Assembly: GCF_004368785.1 (NCBI RefSeq)
Contig: NZ_SODM01000001.1
Location: forward strand, 1,426,001-1,490,000
From: Flavobacterium sp. 270
GTDB taxonomy: Bacteria; Bacteroidota; Bacteroidia; Flavobacteriales; Flavobacteriaceae
Length of the DNA: 64,000 bases
Reading direction: 5' to 3'
This document shows positions 55,815-64,000 of the stretch, piece after piece (position 1 is the first letter of the stretch; each line of letters starts with the position of its first letter). The translations under genes and the position numbers were made by a program. The notes under the pieces are model-generated. The model searched no databases and was not told the origin of the DNA. It was given only the letters and a program-made list of their open reading frames with translations.

Positions 55815-56477
55815 ATGTCTTCACACCATATCGTACGCGACGACCAGGAACCTGCATTAATTATTGCCAACGGCGCAGCTTGTAATCCAGAATTATTAGG
55901 GCAATTGCTTGAATGGTCTCCACTTGTTGTTGTGCTCGATTCTGCTATGGAACGAGTTATAGATTTAGGCATAAAAGTAGATGTACTTTTGGGGGATTTC
56001 GACCGCGGTTTTGATCCCGAAATCTACAAAACCACACAATTTCCGATCGAAATTATTCGCGCTCCAGACCAAAACAAAACTGATCTCGAAAAAGCTTTTG
56101 ATTATTTAATAGAAAGAAAAATTCCTGCTGTAAACGTAATTTGGGCAACCGGAAGACGTGCCGATCATACAATTACAAATCTTACCAATATTGTTCGTTA
56201 TAGAAATCTGCTTAAAATTGTAATTCTGGACGACCATTCTAAAATATTTTTACTGCCTAATAAATTCGAAAAATGGTACACCGAGAAAACGCCAATCTCT
56301 CTAATACCAATTGGAATTGTAAACGGAATTAATTCTATTAATTTAGAATATCCGCTCGAAAACGACACCTTAACAATGGGGTACAGAACCGGAAGCAGTA
56401 ATTCTGTCGCTCAGGACGGAATTGTTACCATTACACATTCTGATGGTGATTTGCTTTTAATGGAATGTTTTGATTGA
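55815..56477 (+). CDS. Thiamine pyrophosphokinase
   Basis: 220 residues. The catalytic domain has VLLGDFDRGFDP near 56-68, DQNKTDLEKAFDYL near 90-103 and WATGRRADHT near 116-126, and a C-terminal thiamin-binding domain with EYPLENDTLTMGYRTGSSN. It transfers pyrophosphate from ATP to thiamin to give thiamin diphosphate. No other thiamin gene is near. Confidence 0.92.
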   Translation: MSSHHIVRDDQEPALIIANGAACNPELLGQLLEWSPLVVVLDSAMERVIDLGIKVDVLLGDFDRGFDPEIYKTTQFPIEIIRAPDQNKTDLEKAFDYLIERKIPAVNVIWATGRRADHTITNLTNIVRYRNLLKIVILDDHSKIFLLPNKFEKWYTEKTPISLIPIGIVNGINSINLEYPLENDTLTMGYRTGSSNSVAQDGIVTITHSDGDLLLMECFD

Positions 56478-56481
56478 TTTT

Positions 56482-56504
56482 GTCACTCTGACCGAAGTCG
56501 AAAG
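56482..56504. repeat. GTCACTCTGACCGAAGTCGA unit
   Basis: Single copy of the family seen at 30686, 31236, 31271 and 37550. Confidence 0.7.
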
Positions 56505-56601
56505 GCAACAATCACAAGATTTTAATCGATTGGGATTTGGAATTTAAAACTTGGAATTTCTTCCAGATTCATAACAATCTTTTTTCCAAAAAAGGAATGA
56601 C

Positions 56602-56609
56602 TATCTTTG
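56602..56609 (+). promoter_or_regulatory. -7 promoter element of rlmF
   Basis: TATCTTTG at 56602-56609, 15 bp upstream of the ATG at 56625. Because it overlaps the in-frame TTG at 56607, that alternative start is unlikely. Confidence 0.65.
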
Positions 56610-56624
56610 CAGCAAATACACCAA

Positions 56625-57575
56625 ATGAAAGCAATAGACAATTCTGAAAAAAACAATTTACATCCTCGAAATCTTCACCGTTCGCGTTATGATTTTGAGT
56701 TACTTACTACCAATTGTCCAGAATTAAAAAATTATGTTTCTATCAATAAACATCAAATAGAAACTATTGATTTCAGCGATCCAAAAGCCGTAAAAGTGCT
56801 TAATAAAGCTTTACTGCAAACCTATTATAATTTTGGTTTTTGGAATATTCCTGCTAATTATCTGTGTCCGCCAATTCCTGGCCGTGCAGATTACATTCAT
56901 TATATCGCCGATTTATTAGCAGAAACCAATAACGGAGAAATTCCAACAGGAAATTCAGTTTTAGGTTTAGATATCGGAACAGGTGCGAATTTAATCTATC
57001 CGATATTAGGACACGCCATTTACGACTGGAGTTTTGTTGGAACCGACATTGATAAAAAAGCAATTGAAAATTGCAGTAAAATTATCGAAGCCAACCCAAA
57101 ATTAATCGATGCAATAAGTTTACAGCAACAAACCGAAGCACGTTTTATTTTCAAAAATATTATAACTCCCGAAGATCGTTTTACGTTTACAATTTGTAAT
57201 CCGCCCTTTCATGCGTCTGCTGCAGAAGCCAATAAAGCAACGAGCAGAAAAGTCGGAAACTTAAATCCAAAGGACAAGAAAACCTCAAATCCTGTCTTAA
57301 ATTTTGGCGGTCAAAATGCAGAATTGTGGTGCGACGGCGGCGAAATTGGTTTTGTAACTCAAATGATTTACGAAAGTGCCAAATATTCAAGACAATGCCT
57401 TTGGTTTACTACTTTGGTTTCAAAAAAAGAAAACCTAAAAAGTATTTACAACATACTTAAAAAAGTAAACGCATTGAATGTCAAAACAATCGACATGTCG
57501 CAAGGTCAGAAAAACAGCCGAATTATTGCGTGGAGTTTTTTAACAGAAACGGAACAAAAAACCTGGAAAATTTAA
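56625..57575 (+). CDS. rlmF: 23S rRNA (adenine1618-N6)-methyltransferase
   Basis: 316 residues from the ATG at 56625; a TTG six codons upstream lies in the promoter. SAM-binding motif LGLDIGTGANLIYPILG near 110-126, catalytic NPPFHAS motif near 186-192 and a long C-terminal half. It adds a methyl to N6 of A1618 in 23S rRNA. Monocistronic. Confidence 0.95.
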   Translation: MKAIDNSEKNNLHPRNLHRSRYDFELLTTNCPELKNYVSINKHQIETIDFSDPKAVKVLNKALLQTYYNFGFWNIPANYLCPPIPGRADYIHYIADLLAETNNGEIPTGNSVLGLDIGTGANLIYPILGHAIYDWSFVGTDIDKKAIENCSKIIEANPKLIDAISLQQQTEARFIFKNIITPEDRFTFTICNPPFHASAAEANKATSRKVGNLNPKDKKTSNPVLNFGGQNAELWCDGGEIGFVTQMIYESAKYSRQCLWFTTLVSKKENLKSIYNILKKVNALNVKTIDMSQGQKNSRIIAWSFLTETEQKTWKI

Positions 57576-57633
57576 AATTTTTCATTGCTTTTTATTCATT
57601 AAGTTTCGTAACTTAGAGATAAAACATCTCTAT

Positions 57634-57864
57634 ATGAACACACTTACACTTAAAAATACGTTGATTTCTGAAATCAATCAAATTGATGATGCCACTTTTT
57701 TATCTGCTTTAAAAACAATTGTAGACAGCAGAAAAGCATCTTCAGAAAATTTATCTGAGACATATAATTACGATTATACTTTATCTGAACAAGATAGTAC
57801 AGAGAATAATTTTTACTCTCAATCTGAAATTATGACTGAGATTGAAAAATGGAAAAACGCATAA
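57634..57864 (+). CDS. Orphan antitoxin-like small protein
   Basis: 76 residues. The N-terminal segment NTLTLKNTLISEINQIDDATFLSALKTIVDS and the C-terminal EIMTEIEKWKNA fit flavobacterial addiction-module antitoxins (the Phd/AbrB-free, helix-rich type that precedes RelE-like toxins). No toxin gene follows: the next 110 bp has no frame, and the next gene is a hydrolase. It could be an orphan antitoxin, or a remnant of a toxin-antitoxin module. Confidence 0.55.
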   Translation: MNTLTLKNTLISEINQIDDATFLSALKTIVDSRKASSENLSETYNYDYTLSEQDSTENNFYSQSEIMTEIEKWKNA

Positions 57865-57977
57865 AATTTAAACTTAAAGTATATTTTAAGACCTTATAAT
57901 TTTGATATTTTAAACCAAAATTATATTACGCAGTCCAGGTCTTTTTCAAGTACATTTAGTGTATCTAATTCACTATT

Positions 57978-58913
57978 ATGCTTAAAAATTCACTACAAAT
58001 TGTGGTCTTATTTCTTTTGGTCGGTTGTTCTGCTACAAAAGCAAAATTTGAAGATTACAGCTTTAAAACTAAAAAAGACAAAGACTCTTACACTCAATCT
58101 TACAACAAAGCTTTAAAACTTTGGGACATTCCCTATTCTGAAGAAGATATTAAAACTTCTTACGGAACGGCTCATGTCGTAATTGCCGGCCCAAAAAACG
58201 GTAAAGATCTAGTATTACTTCACGGTATGGATGCCAGTTCTACAATGTGGTATCCAAATATTAAAGTTCTTGCCAAAAATCATCGCGTTTATGCCATCGA
58301 TTTTTTAATGGAACCCAATAAATCAACTTTAACAGCAAAACCGCTTTCAATAGAAGAAATTGCGATTTGGTACAATGAGATTTTTAAACATTATAAATTA
58401 AAAGATTTCGATATTGTGGCGGCTTCACGTGGTGGCTGGATCGCAACATTATTAGCGACTCAAAAATCAAATTCGATTGATAAAATTGTTTTGTTAAGTC
58501 CGGCGCAAACTTTTAAATTCATTGACAAAATCGGGAAAACATCTTCGGCATTAATGCTTAAACTTTTTCCAAACGAAAAAAAATTCGGAAAGACATTAAG
58601 TGCATTCTCAACCCATCCAGAAAAAATAAGTCCGATATATAAACGACAATTTTATCTTGCCAATAAATACGCAAAATCAAATTCGAGTATGCTCAAAATG
58701 CATCCTTTTTCGGATAAAGAATTAGAATCAATCCAAAATCCTGTTTTGGTTTTAATCGGCGACCACGATATTATTAACGGTAAAGAAAGTGCAGAACGTG
58801 CACAAAAATATTTAGCCAACAGCAAGATAAAAATCATAAAAGATGCAGGACATTTTTTAAGCATCGATCAATCTAAAATAGTAAATGATGCTATGATCGA
58901 TTTCTTGAAATGA
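57978..58913 (+). CDS. Alpha/beta hydrolase lipoprotein
   Basis: 311 residues. Lipobox FLLVGC (Cys17). The hydrolase domain shows LLHGMDASSTMW near 77-88, the nucleophile elbow ASRGGW (Ser near 151), Asp in IGDHDI, and His in DAGHFL. The nucleophile motif ASRGG differs from the usual GxSxG (Ala in the first position, Gly at the last). Envelope-anchored esterase or peptidase. Repeats follow at 58921. Confidence 0.82.
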   Translation: MLKNSLQIVVLFLLVGCSATKAKFEDYSFKTKKDKDSYTQSYNKALKLWDIPYSEEDIKTSYGTAHVVIAGPKNGKDLVLLHGMDASSTMWYPNIKVLAKNHRVYAIDFLMEPNKSTLTAKPLSIEEIAIWYNEIFKHYKLKDFDIVAASRGGWIATLLATQKSNSIDKIVLLSPAQTFKFIDKIGKTSSALMLKLFPNEKKFGKTLSAFSTHPEKISPIYKRQFYLANKYAKSNSSMLKMHPFSDKELESIQNPVLVLIGDHDIINGKESAERAQKYLANSKIKIIKDAGHFLSIDQSKIVNDAMIDFLK

Positions 58914-58920
58914 TTTTTTT

Positions 58921-59041
58921 AGCCACGAATTATTTTTTTGCCACGAATTACACTAATTACACTAATTTTTTTGTGTAGGATTTGACCAAATTTCTGTACT
59001 CAATTTAATTCGTGTAATTCGTGTAATTCGTGGCAAAAAAA
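58921..59041. repeat. Inverted repeat of the CCACGAATT family
   Basis: Arms about 58933-58967 and 59007-59041 pair with two mismatches; an extra partial copy (58921-58939) lies at the left end. Same family as 8453-8529. Confidence 0.85.
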
Positions 59042-59091
59042 CTAAAAACAATCTTTGTATCTTTACAAAACTAAATTTTCAGCCTCTAAAA

Positions 59092-61083
59092 ATGAAATTC
59101 CAAGTCTCTTCAGAATACAGTCCAAAAGGTGATCAGCCGCAAGCCATTCAAAAATTGGCACAAGGCGTAGTTGATGGCGAAAAATATCAAACATTATTAG
59201 GAGTTACAGGTTCTGGTAAAACTTTTACCGTTGCCAATGTTATTGAAGAAGTACAAAGACCAACTTTGGTTTTAGCACACAACAAAACTTTGGCGGCACA
59301 ATTGTATTCAGAATTCAAACAATTTTTCCCAAATAATGCCGTAGAATATTTCGTTTCTTACTACGATTATTATCAGCCAGAAGCTTTTATGCCCGTTACA
59401 GGAGTATTTATCGAGAAAGATTTATCTATCAACGAAGAGCTTGAAAAAATGCGTTTAAGCACCACTTCTTCCCTACTTTCGGGTCGTCGTGATATTTTGG
59501 TTGTAGCTTCTGTTTCTTGTTTGTATGGTATTGGAAATCCCGTAGAATTTAAGAAAAACGTAATTGAAGTTTTTAGAGATCAGGTAATTTCGAGAACCAA
59601 ATTACTGCACAGTTTAGTTCAGAGTTTATACGCCAGAACCGAAGCCGATTTTAATCCCGGAACCTTCAGAATTAAAGGCGATACTGTAGAAGTTTATCCA
59701 AGTTATGCGGATGATGCTTTTAGAATTCACTTTTTTGGAGACGAAATCGAAGAAATAGAATCTTTTGATGCCAAGACTTCTCAAGTAATAGAAAAATTTA
59801 AAAGACTCACGATTTACCCAGCCAATATGTTTGTGACTTCTCCAGAAGTTCTGCAAGGCGCAATTTGGGAAATTCAGCAGGATTTAGTTAAACAAGTTGA
59901 TTATTTTAAAGAAACAGGAAAACATCTTGAAGCAAAACGTCTGGAAGAACGAACTAATTTTGATTTGGAAATGATTCGCGAATTAGGATACTGTTCTGGA
60001 ATTGAGAACTATTCGCGTTATCTTGACGGAAGACAAGCCGGTACTAGACCTTTCTGTTTATTAGATTATTTTCCGAATGATTTTTTAATGGTTGTTGACG
60101 AAAGTCACGTAACGGTTTCGCAGGTTCACGCCATGTACGGTGGCGATAGAAGCCGTAAAGAAAATCTGGTTGAATACGGTTTTAGACTTCCCGCAGCAAT
60201 GGACAACCGTCCGTTGAAATTTGAAGAATTTGAAGCTTTACAAAACCAAGTAATTTACGTTTCTGCAACTCCTGCAGATTACGAATTGCAAAAATCAGAT
60301 GGTATTTATGTTGAGCAGATTATTCGTCCGACAGGATTATTAGATCCAATAATTGAAGTTCGCCCGAGTTTAAATCAGATTGATGATTTAATTGAAGAAA
60401 TTCAGGTAAGATGTGAATTAGACGAAAGAGTTTTGGTAACGACTTTAACCAAAAGAATGGCCGAAGAATTGGCAAAATATTTAACCAAAGTAAATGTTCG
60501 CTGTCGTTATATTCACTCTGAAGTGGATACTTTGGAACGTATCGAAATTATGCAGGATTTACGAAAAGGTATTTTTGATGTTCTTATTGGAGTAAACTTG
60601 CTTCGTGAAGGTTTGGATTTACCTGAAGTTTCGCTTGTTGCGATTTTGGATGCCGATAAAGAAGGTTTTCTTCGTAATCACAGATCGCTTACGCAAACTA
60701 TTGGTCGTGCAGCGAGAAACTTAAACGGGAAAGCTATTTTGTATGCAGATAAAATTACGGCAAGTATGCAAAGAACAATTGACGAAACGGAATACAGAAG
60801 AACGAAACAAATCAACTTTAATACGGCAAATAATATTACGCCACAGGCTTTGAACAAAAAGATTGAAAGTGCTTTTACTAAAAATCCATTGGTTGAATAT
60901 GAATTAGGTCATACGTTACCTGCTGCTGCCGAACCGGAAACAAAATATATGTCTAAAGGCGATTTGGAAAAAATGATTCGTGAAAAACGTAAATCTATGG
61001 AAAAAGCCGCTAAAGAATTAGACTTTTTACAGGCGGCAAAACTGCGTGATGATATTAAAAAATTACAGGAACAATTGGCTTAA
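59092..61083 (+). CDS. uvrB: Excinuclease ABC subunit B
   Basis: 663 residues. Walker A GVTGSGKT (38-45), beta-hairpin region SYYDYYQPEAF near 90-100, DEAD-like VVDESHV motif near 330, helicase motif VI region QTIGRAARN near 538-546, and a C-terminal UVR (UvrC-binding) domain EKAAKELDFLQAAKLRDDI. Core of nucleotide excision repair with UvrA and UvrC. Its stop overlaps that of the TerB-like gene on the other strand. Confidence 0.98.
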   Translation: MKFQVSSEYSPKGDQPQAIQKLAQGVVDGEKYQTLLGVTGSGKTFTVANVIEEVQRPTLVLAHNKTLAAQLYSEFKQFFPNNAVEYFVSYYDYYQPEAFMPVTGVFIEKDLSINEELEKMRLSTTSSLLSGRRDILVVASVSCLYGIGNPVEFKKNVIEVFRDQVISRTKLLHSLVQSLYARTEADFNPGTFRIKGDTVEVYPSYADDAFRIHFFGDEIEEIESFDAKTSQVIEKFKRLTIYPANMFVTSPEVLQGAIWEIQQDLVKQVDYFKETGKHLEAKRLEERTNFDLEMIRELGYCSGIENYSRYLDGRQAGTRPFCLLDYFPNDFLMVVDESHVTVSQVHAMYGGDRSRKENLVEYGFRLPAAMDNRPLKFEEFEALQNQVIYVSATPADYELQKSDGIYVEQIIRPTGLLDPIIEVRPSLNQIDDLIEEIQVRCELDERVLVTTLTKRMAEELAKYLTKVNVRCRYIHSEVDTLERIEIMQDLRKGIFDVLIGVNLLREGLDLPEVSLVAILDADKEGFLRNHRSLTQTIGRAARNLNGKAILYADKITASMQRTIDETEYRRTKQINFNTANNITPQALNKKIESAFTKNPLVEYELGHTLPAAAEPETKYMSKGDLEKMIREKRKSMEKAAKELDFLQAAKLRDDIKKLQEQLA

Positions 61084-61481
61084 TTATGTTGTTCCTGAAA
61101 TACTTTTAGTAAAATTTTCGGGTCAATAATGGCGTTTGGCGCATTTTTCATTAATCCTAAAATGCGTTTTACGGCTCCAGGATTTAGTCCCATTCCTAGC
61201 GCAATTTGTTGTATGGCCTGAGATTCTCTTTCGTGCAAAACTCCGTCGCAATACATAATCAATGCCAATCTGTAAAACTGCTGAATGCGTTGAAACTCTG
61301 ATTTTAAAATAGAAGGATAACTTTCCTGATGAAATAAGTCAAGAAAAACATCTTTATTAATCTTTAATTCCTGAGCCACAATCCACAAAAATTCATATTC
61401 TCTTTTGTGCAATTCGCCATCTACAGTAGAAAAAGCAATCATTTCTAAAAGTAAACCCTTCTTTTCTATCTCGCTATTCAT
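61080..61481 (-). CDS. TerB-like protein
   Basis: 133 residues. Two helical repeats of the TerB type (LLLEMIAFSTVDGELHKREYEFLWIVAQEL and LALIMYCDGVLHERESQAIQQIALGMGL) each hold the acidic D-G-x-L-x-x-x-E motif that binds a metal in TerB. Members occur in stress or membrane-repair contexts, but no Ter partner is near. It is convergent with uvrB with stop codons overlapping by 4 bp. Confidence 0.8.
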   Translation of the reverse strand: MNSEIEKKGLLLEMIAFSTVDGELHKREYEFLWIVAQELKINKDVFLDLFHQESYPSILKSEFQRIQQFYRLALIMYCDGVLHERESQAIQQIALGMGLNPGAVKRILGLMKNAPNAIIDPKILLKVFQEQHN

Positions 61482-61536
61482 CTAATTTATTATTTTTAGC
61501 TAAATTATTGTTTTTAAATTAAAACACAAAAAATTG

Positions 61537-62337
61537 ATGATTCGAGGATTTTTCTTTTTGATTGCATTATGCATGACCTCTCTTGGAAATGCACAGGAAA
61601 GTACGGCTTCTAAAAACGTCTCGACCTTTACTATTGAAGCGCCGCAACTCAAAACCACAAAAAAAATCTGGATTTATCTGCCCGAAAATTATTCAAAAAA
61701 CATCCAAAAAAAATATACAGTAATGTATATGCATGATGCCCAAAATTTATTTGACGCTAAGACTTCTTTTGTTGGCGAATGGAATGTCGACGAAAAACTG
61801 GACAGCTTAAAAGCGCAGGTAATTGTGGTTGGAATTGAACACGGAAATGACAAACGAATTGAGGAATTAACGCCTTATAAAAACGAAAAATACGGCGGAG
61901 GAAATGCTGACAATTATCTTGAATTTATTGTAAAAACACTAAAACCTTATATCGATAAAAATTACAGAACCAAAACCAACGCAAAAAATACCATTATTAT
62001 GGGAAGTTCGCTTGGCGGATTGGTTTCGTTTTATGCCGTATTAAAATATCCGGAAGTATTTGGAAAAGCGGCTGTTTTCTCGCCTTCATTTTGGTTTTCA
62101 AAAGATATTTTTGCTTTAGCCGAAAAAGCTCCAAAAATAAAGACCAAAATTTACTTTTTGTGTGGTGATAAAGAAGACGACGATATGGTAAAAGATATGA
62201 CCAAAATGGAACGCTTACTAGACACAAAACGTTGTTATTGTCTGCATCTTACCAAATCAAAAATTGTAAAAGGCGGCGAGCATAACGAAAAACTCTGGCG
62301 CGATCATTTTGCAGAAGCTTATTTGTGGTTGAATTAA
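61537..62337 (+). CDS. Secreted esterase of the Fes/IroE type
   Basis: 266 residues from the ATG at 61537. Signal peptide ending near 20 (GNAQES). The fold is D-type esterase as in enterochelin esterase: VMYMHDAQNLFDAKTSF near 64, nucleophile GSSLGG near 152, and His in GGEHNEKLW near 250. Likely acts on ferric siderophores or cell-wall-linked esters in the periplasm. The next gene starts 14 bp after its stop. Confidence 0.88.
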   Translation: MIRGFFFLIALCMTSLGNAQESTASKNVSTFTIEAPQLKTTKKIWIYLPENYSKNIQKKYTVMYMHDAQNLFDAKTSFVGEWNVDEKLDSLKAQVIVVGIEHGNDKRIEELTPYKNEKYGGGNADNYLEFIVKTLKPYIDKNYRTKTNAKNTIIMGSSLGGLVSFYAVLKYPEVFGKAAVFSPSFWFSKDIFALAEKAPKIKTKIYFLCGDKEDDDMVKDMTKMERLLDTKRCYCLHLTKSKIVKGGEHNEKLWRDHFAEAYLWLN

Positions 62338-62350
62338 AAAAATAAAAGAT

Positions 62351-63361
62351 ATGGAATTGATTTTAAGAGAATACAATTTAAAACTAAAACACACTTTTAC
62401 CATTTCCAGAGAATCGATTGATTTTCAGCCTTCGCTGATTGTTGAACTAAAAAGTGATGGTTTTTCTGGTTTTGGAGAAGCCACTTCAAATCCGTATTAC
62501 AAAACTACGGTTCCGGTGATGATGCAGGATTTAGAAAAAATCAGAACCATTATTGAAGCTTCAGATAATGAAACTCCCGAAGTTTTTTGGGCAAAAATTT
62601 ATCCGCATTTAGAACACGATATGTTTGCTTTGTGCGCTTTAGATTTGGCGTATAATGATTTATATGCGCGTAAAAAAGGCAAAAAATTATACGATTTATG
62701 GGACTATTCTATTGATAAAAACCCAATGACAGATTATACCATCGGGATTGCTTCTATAGAAAAAATGGTTTCTAAAATGCAGGAACTTCCGTGGCCGATT
62801 TATAAAATTAAATTAGGAACCAAAGAAGATATTGCGATTGTAAAAGAACTTAGAAAACATACTAATGCTGTTTTTAGAATTGATGCCAACTGCGATTGGG
62901 ATGTTGACGAAACGATTAACAATTCGATTGAATTAAAAAAATTAGGCGTAGAATTTTTAGAACAACCTATAAAAGCTGATAATTGGGAAGGTCACGCGGC
63001 AATTTTTAAACATTCTGCTTTACCCATTATTGCCGATGAAAGTTGTATTATCGAAGAAGATGTTGCAAAATGTTTCAATCATTTTCATGGTGTAAATGTC
63101 AAATTGGTAAAATGCGGCGGACTGACTCCGGGGAAACGTATGATTGAACATGCCAAAAAATTAGGTTTAAAAACTATGGTTGGATGCATGACAGAATCTA
63201 CGGTTGGTATTTCTGCAATTGCACATTTGTTACCACAATTAGATTATGTCGATATGGATGGTGCGCTGCTTTTAGCTCAAGACATTGCGACTGGCGTAAC
63301 GATAAAAGATGGCGTAATCAGTTATTCTGAACTCAACGGAACTGGAGTAACTTTAATATAA
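62351..63361 (+). CDS. L-Ala-D/L-Glu (dipeptide) epimerase
   Basis: 336 residues, enolase superfamily. The catalytic KxK (Lys152, Lys154), metal ligands Asp178, Glu204 and Asp229 and the opposing Lys251 are all present (FRIDANCDW, LEQPIKADNW, IADESCI, VKLVKCGGL). It epimerises L-Ala-D-Glu from peptidoglycan to L-Ala-L-Glu for recycling. Its neighbours are an esterase upstream and a PLP enzyme downstream. Dipeptide specificity is inferred from motifs, so another dipeptide is possible. Confidence 0.92.
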   Translation: MELILREYNLKLKHTFTISRESIDFQPSLIVELKSDGFSGFGEATSNPYYKTTVPVMMQDLEKIRTIIEASDNETPEVFWAKIYPHLEHDMFALCALDLAYNDLYARKKGKKLYDLWDYSIDKNPMTDYTIGIASIEKMVSKMQELPWPIYKIKLGTKEDIAIVKELRKHTNAVFRIDANCDWDVDETINNSIELKKLGVEFLEQPIKADNWEGHAAIFKHSALPIIADESCIIEEDVAKCFNHFHGVNVKLVKCGGLTPGKRMIEHAKKLGLKTMVGCMTESTVGISAIAHLLPQLDYVDMDGALLLAQDIATGVTIKDGVISYSELNGTGVTLI

Positions 63362-63376
63362 TAAGTATATTATTTT

Positions 63377-63516
63377 AACACATAGAGACATAGCTTTTCT
63401 TTGTCTATAAATAAAGGCATTTCACTTTTCATCAAAACACATAGCTATGTGTGAGAAACGAGTTTCTTTAAAAATTCTTTTATTGAATCTAAAAGAAATC
63501 TATGTTTCTATGTGTT
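63377..63516. repeat. Inverted repeat with central palindrome
   Basis: Outer arms 63377-63393 and 63500-63516 (AACACATAGAGACATAG and its complement with one mismatch), with a central palindrome CACATAGCTATGTG at 63438-63451. Lies between the epimerase and the aminotransferase-fold gene. Confidence 0.75.
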
Positions 63517-63557
63517 TAAAAAACACAACATACCAAATTAACTTTAATTTAAATTGA

Positions 63558-64000
63558 ATGAAAGTCAACCAATTTCCTGATCGAATTATCGAAATAGACC
63601 AAGAACAGTATTTGTATTTTGGTGGAACGGCTTATTTGGGTTTATCGACTCATAAAGCGTTTCAGGAATTGGTCATAAAAAATATTCAGAGATGGGGAAC
63701 AACTTACGGAAGTTCCAGAAATGCGAATATAAAATTAACCGCTTATGATGATGGCGAAGCATTTTTAGCACAACATATAAAAGCCGAATCTGCCGTTACA
63801 GTTTCGTCTGGAATGCTGGCAGGAAAAATTGTTTTGGATGAATTGAATAAAGAAACGGATTGCTATTTTCATTTTCCGAACACGCATCCGGCGATAAAAA
63901 CTTCTAATAGTTTACCTCTTTTTATTGAAGGCAAAATCAATTCACGATTATTAAGTATTGAAAAAGAAAAAATTACAATTCTTACCGATGGCGTTCCTTC
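63558..64000 (+). CDS. Aminotransferase class I/II-fold PLP enzyme (3' end outside window)
   Basis: About 147 residues are visible, starting at ATG 63558 and open to the window end. The start YLYFGGTAYLGLSTH, GTTYGSSRNANIKL and VSSGMLAGKIVLDEL fit the alpha-oxoamine synthase/aminotransferase I/II fold (8-amino-7-oxononanoate synthase or glycine C-acetyltransferase relatives). The PLP Lys lies outside the window. It follows the dipeptide epimerase gene by 196 bp. Exact reaction unknown. Confidence 0.85.
   Translation, partial: MKVNQFPDRIIEIDQEQYLYFGGTAYLGLSTHKAFQELVIKNIQRWGTTYGSSRNANIKLTAYDDGEAFLAQHIKAESAVTVSSGMLAGKIVLDELNKETDCYFHFPNTHPAIKTSNSLPLFIEGKINSRLLSIEKEKITILTDGVP

Overview
The window looks like chromosomal DNA of a Flavobacterium-type bacterium (Bacteroidota, Flavobacteriaceae). 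The reasons are low G+C, intergenic DNA very rich in A/T, promoters of the Bacteroidota pattern (TAnnTTTG at -7, sometimes TTG about 19 bp upstream) instead of sigma70 boxes, few Shine-Dalgarno sequences, and family-typical proteins: long NusB with an N-terminal extension, monomeric NADP-isocitrate dehydrogenase, DUF3276 PUR-like protein, DUF4249 next to a TonB-dependent receptor, DUF5723-type barrel, DUF6515 protein. The species cannot be named from sequence alone. No rRNA, tRNA, CRISPR array, transposase, integrase or prophage gene was seen.

Layout. 1-6186: membrane/AAA operon of a SpoIIM-type protein (cut by the window edge), a polytopic membrane protein, DUF4129, DUF4350, MoxR ATPase and DUF58. 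6390-9408: secreted phosphatase-superfamily enzyme, DUF2167 protein, TrmH-type RNA methyltransferase. 9620-15045: RelA/SpoT, a DUF1579-like protein, Fur, PurA, NudK. 15085-18506: S41 peptidase, alpha/beta hydrolase, L,D-transpeptidase lipoprotein. 18717-23651 (minus): GuaB, outer-membrane barrel plus lipoprotein, a small unknown protein, HMG-CoA lyase. 23713-25246: a phased operator-like array followed by a SatD-family HTH protein overlapping a DUF3307 membrane protein. 25232-30621: PyrD, DUF6515, formylglycine-generating enzyme, PepT, DUF1801/YdeI. 30913-33569 (minus): YajC, NusB, leucine dehydrogenase. 33773-39985: ABC exporter, DUF3276, three alpha/beta hydrolases, CsaA, Rnk/GreA-type factor. 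40079-47196 (minus): cytochrome c lipoprotein, cyclophilin-FKBP fusion, MFS, cupin, FMN reductase, racemase, archaemetzincin, TIM-barrel isomerase, two small lipoproteins. 47444-51405: TrmD, RplS, Icd. 51542-57864: TonB receptor/DUF4249, GyrI-like, DinB, thiamine pyrophosphokinase, RlmF, an orphan antitoxin-like protein. 57978-64000: hydrolase lipoprotein, UvrB, TerB-like, esterase, dipeptide epimerase, and an aminotransferase-fold gene cut by the window end.

Most of the window is housekeeping: purine synthesis (PurA, GuaB), pyrimidine synthesis (PyrD), stringent response, rRNA/tRNA methylation (TrmD, RlmF, TrmH-type), nucleotide excision repair and central metabolism, interspersed with envelope lipoproteins and hydrolases. 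The most striking regulatory feature lies upstream of the SatD/DUF3307 pair: twelve positions exactly 14 bp apart carrying alternately inverted 6-bp half-sites (GTAATA / TATTAC; nine perfect, two 4/6 matches, one no match at the left edge), the last overlapping a consensus -7 box. The spacers between genes also carry several families of dispersed palindromic repeats, some with perfect 23-34 bp arms, acting as terminators or possibly as small non-autonomous repeat elements.
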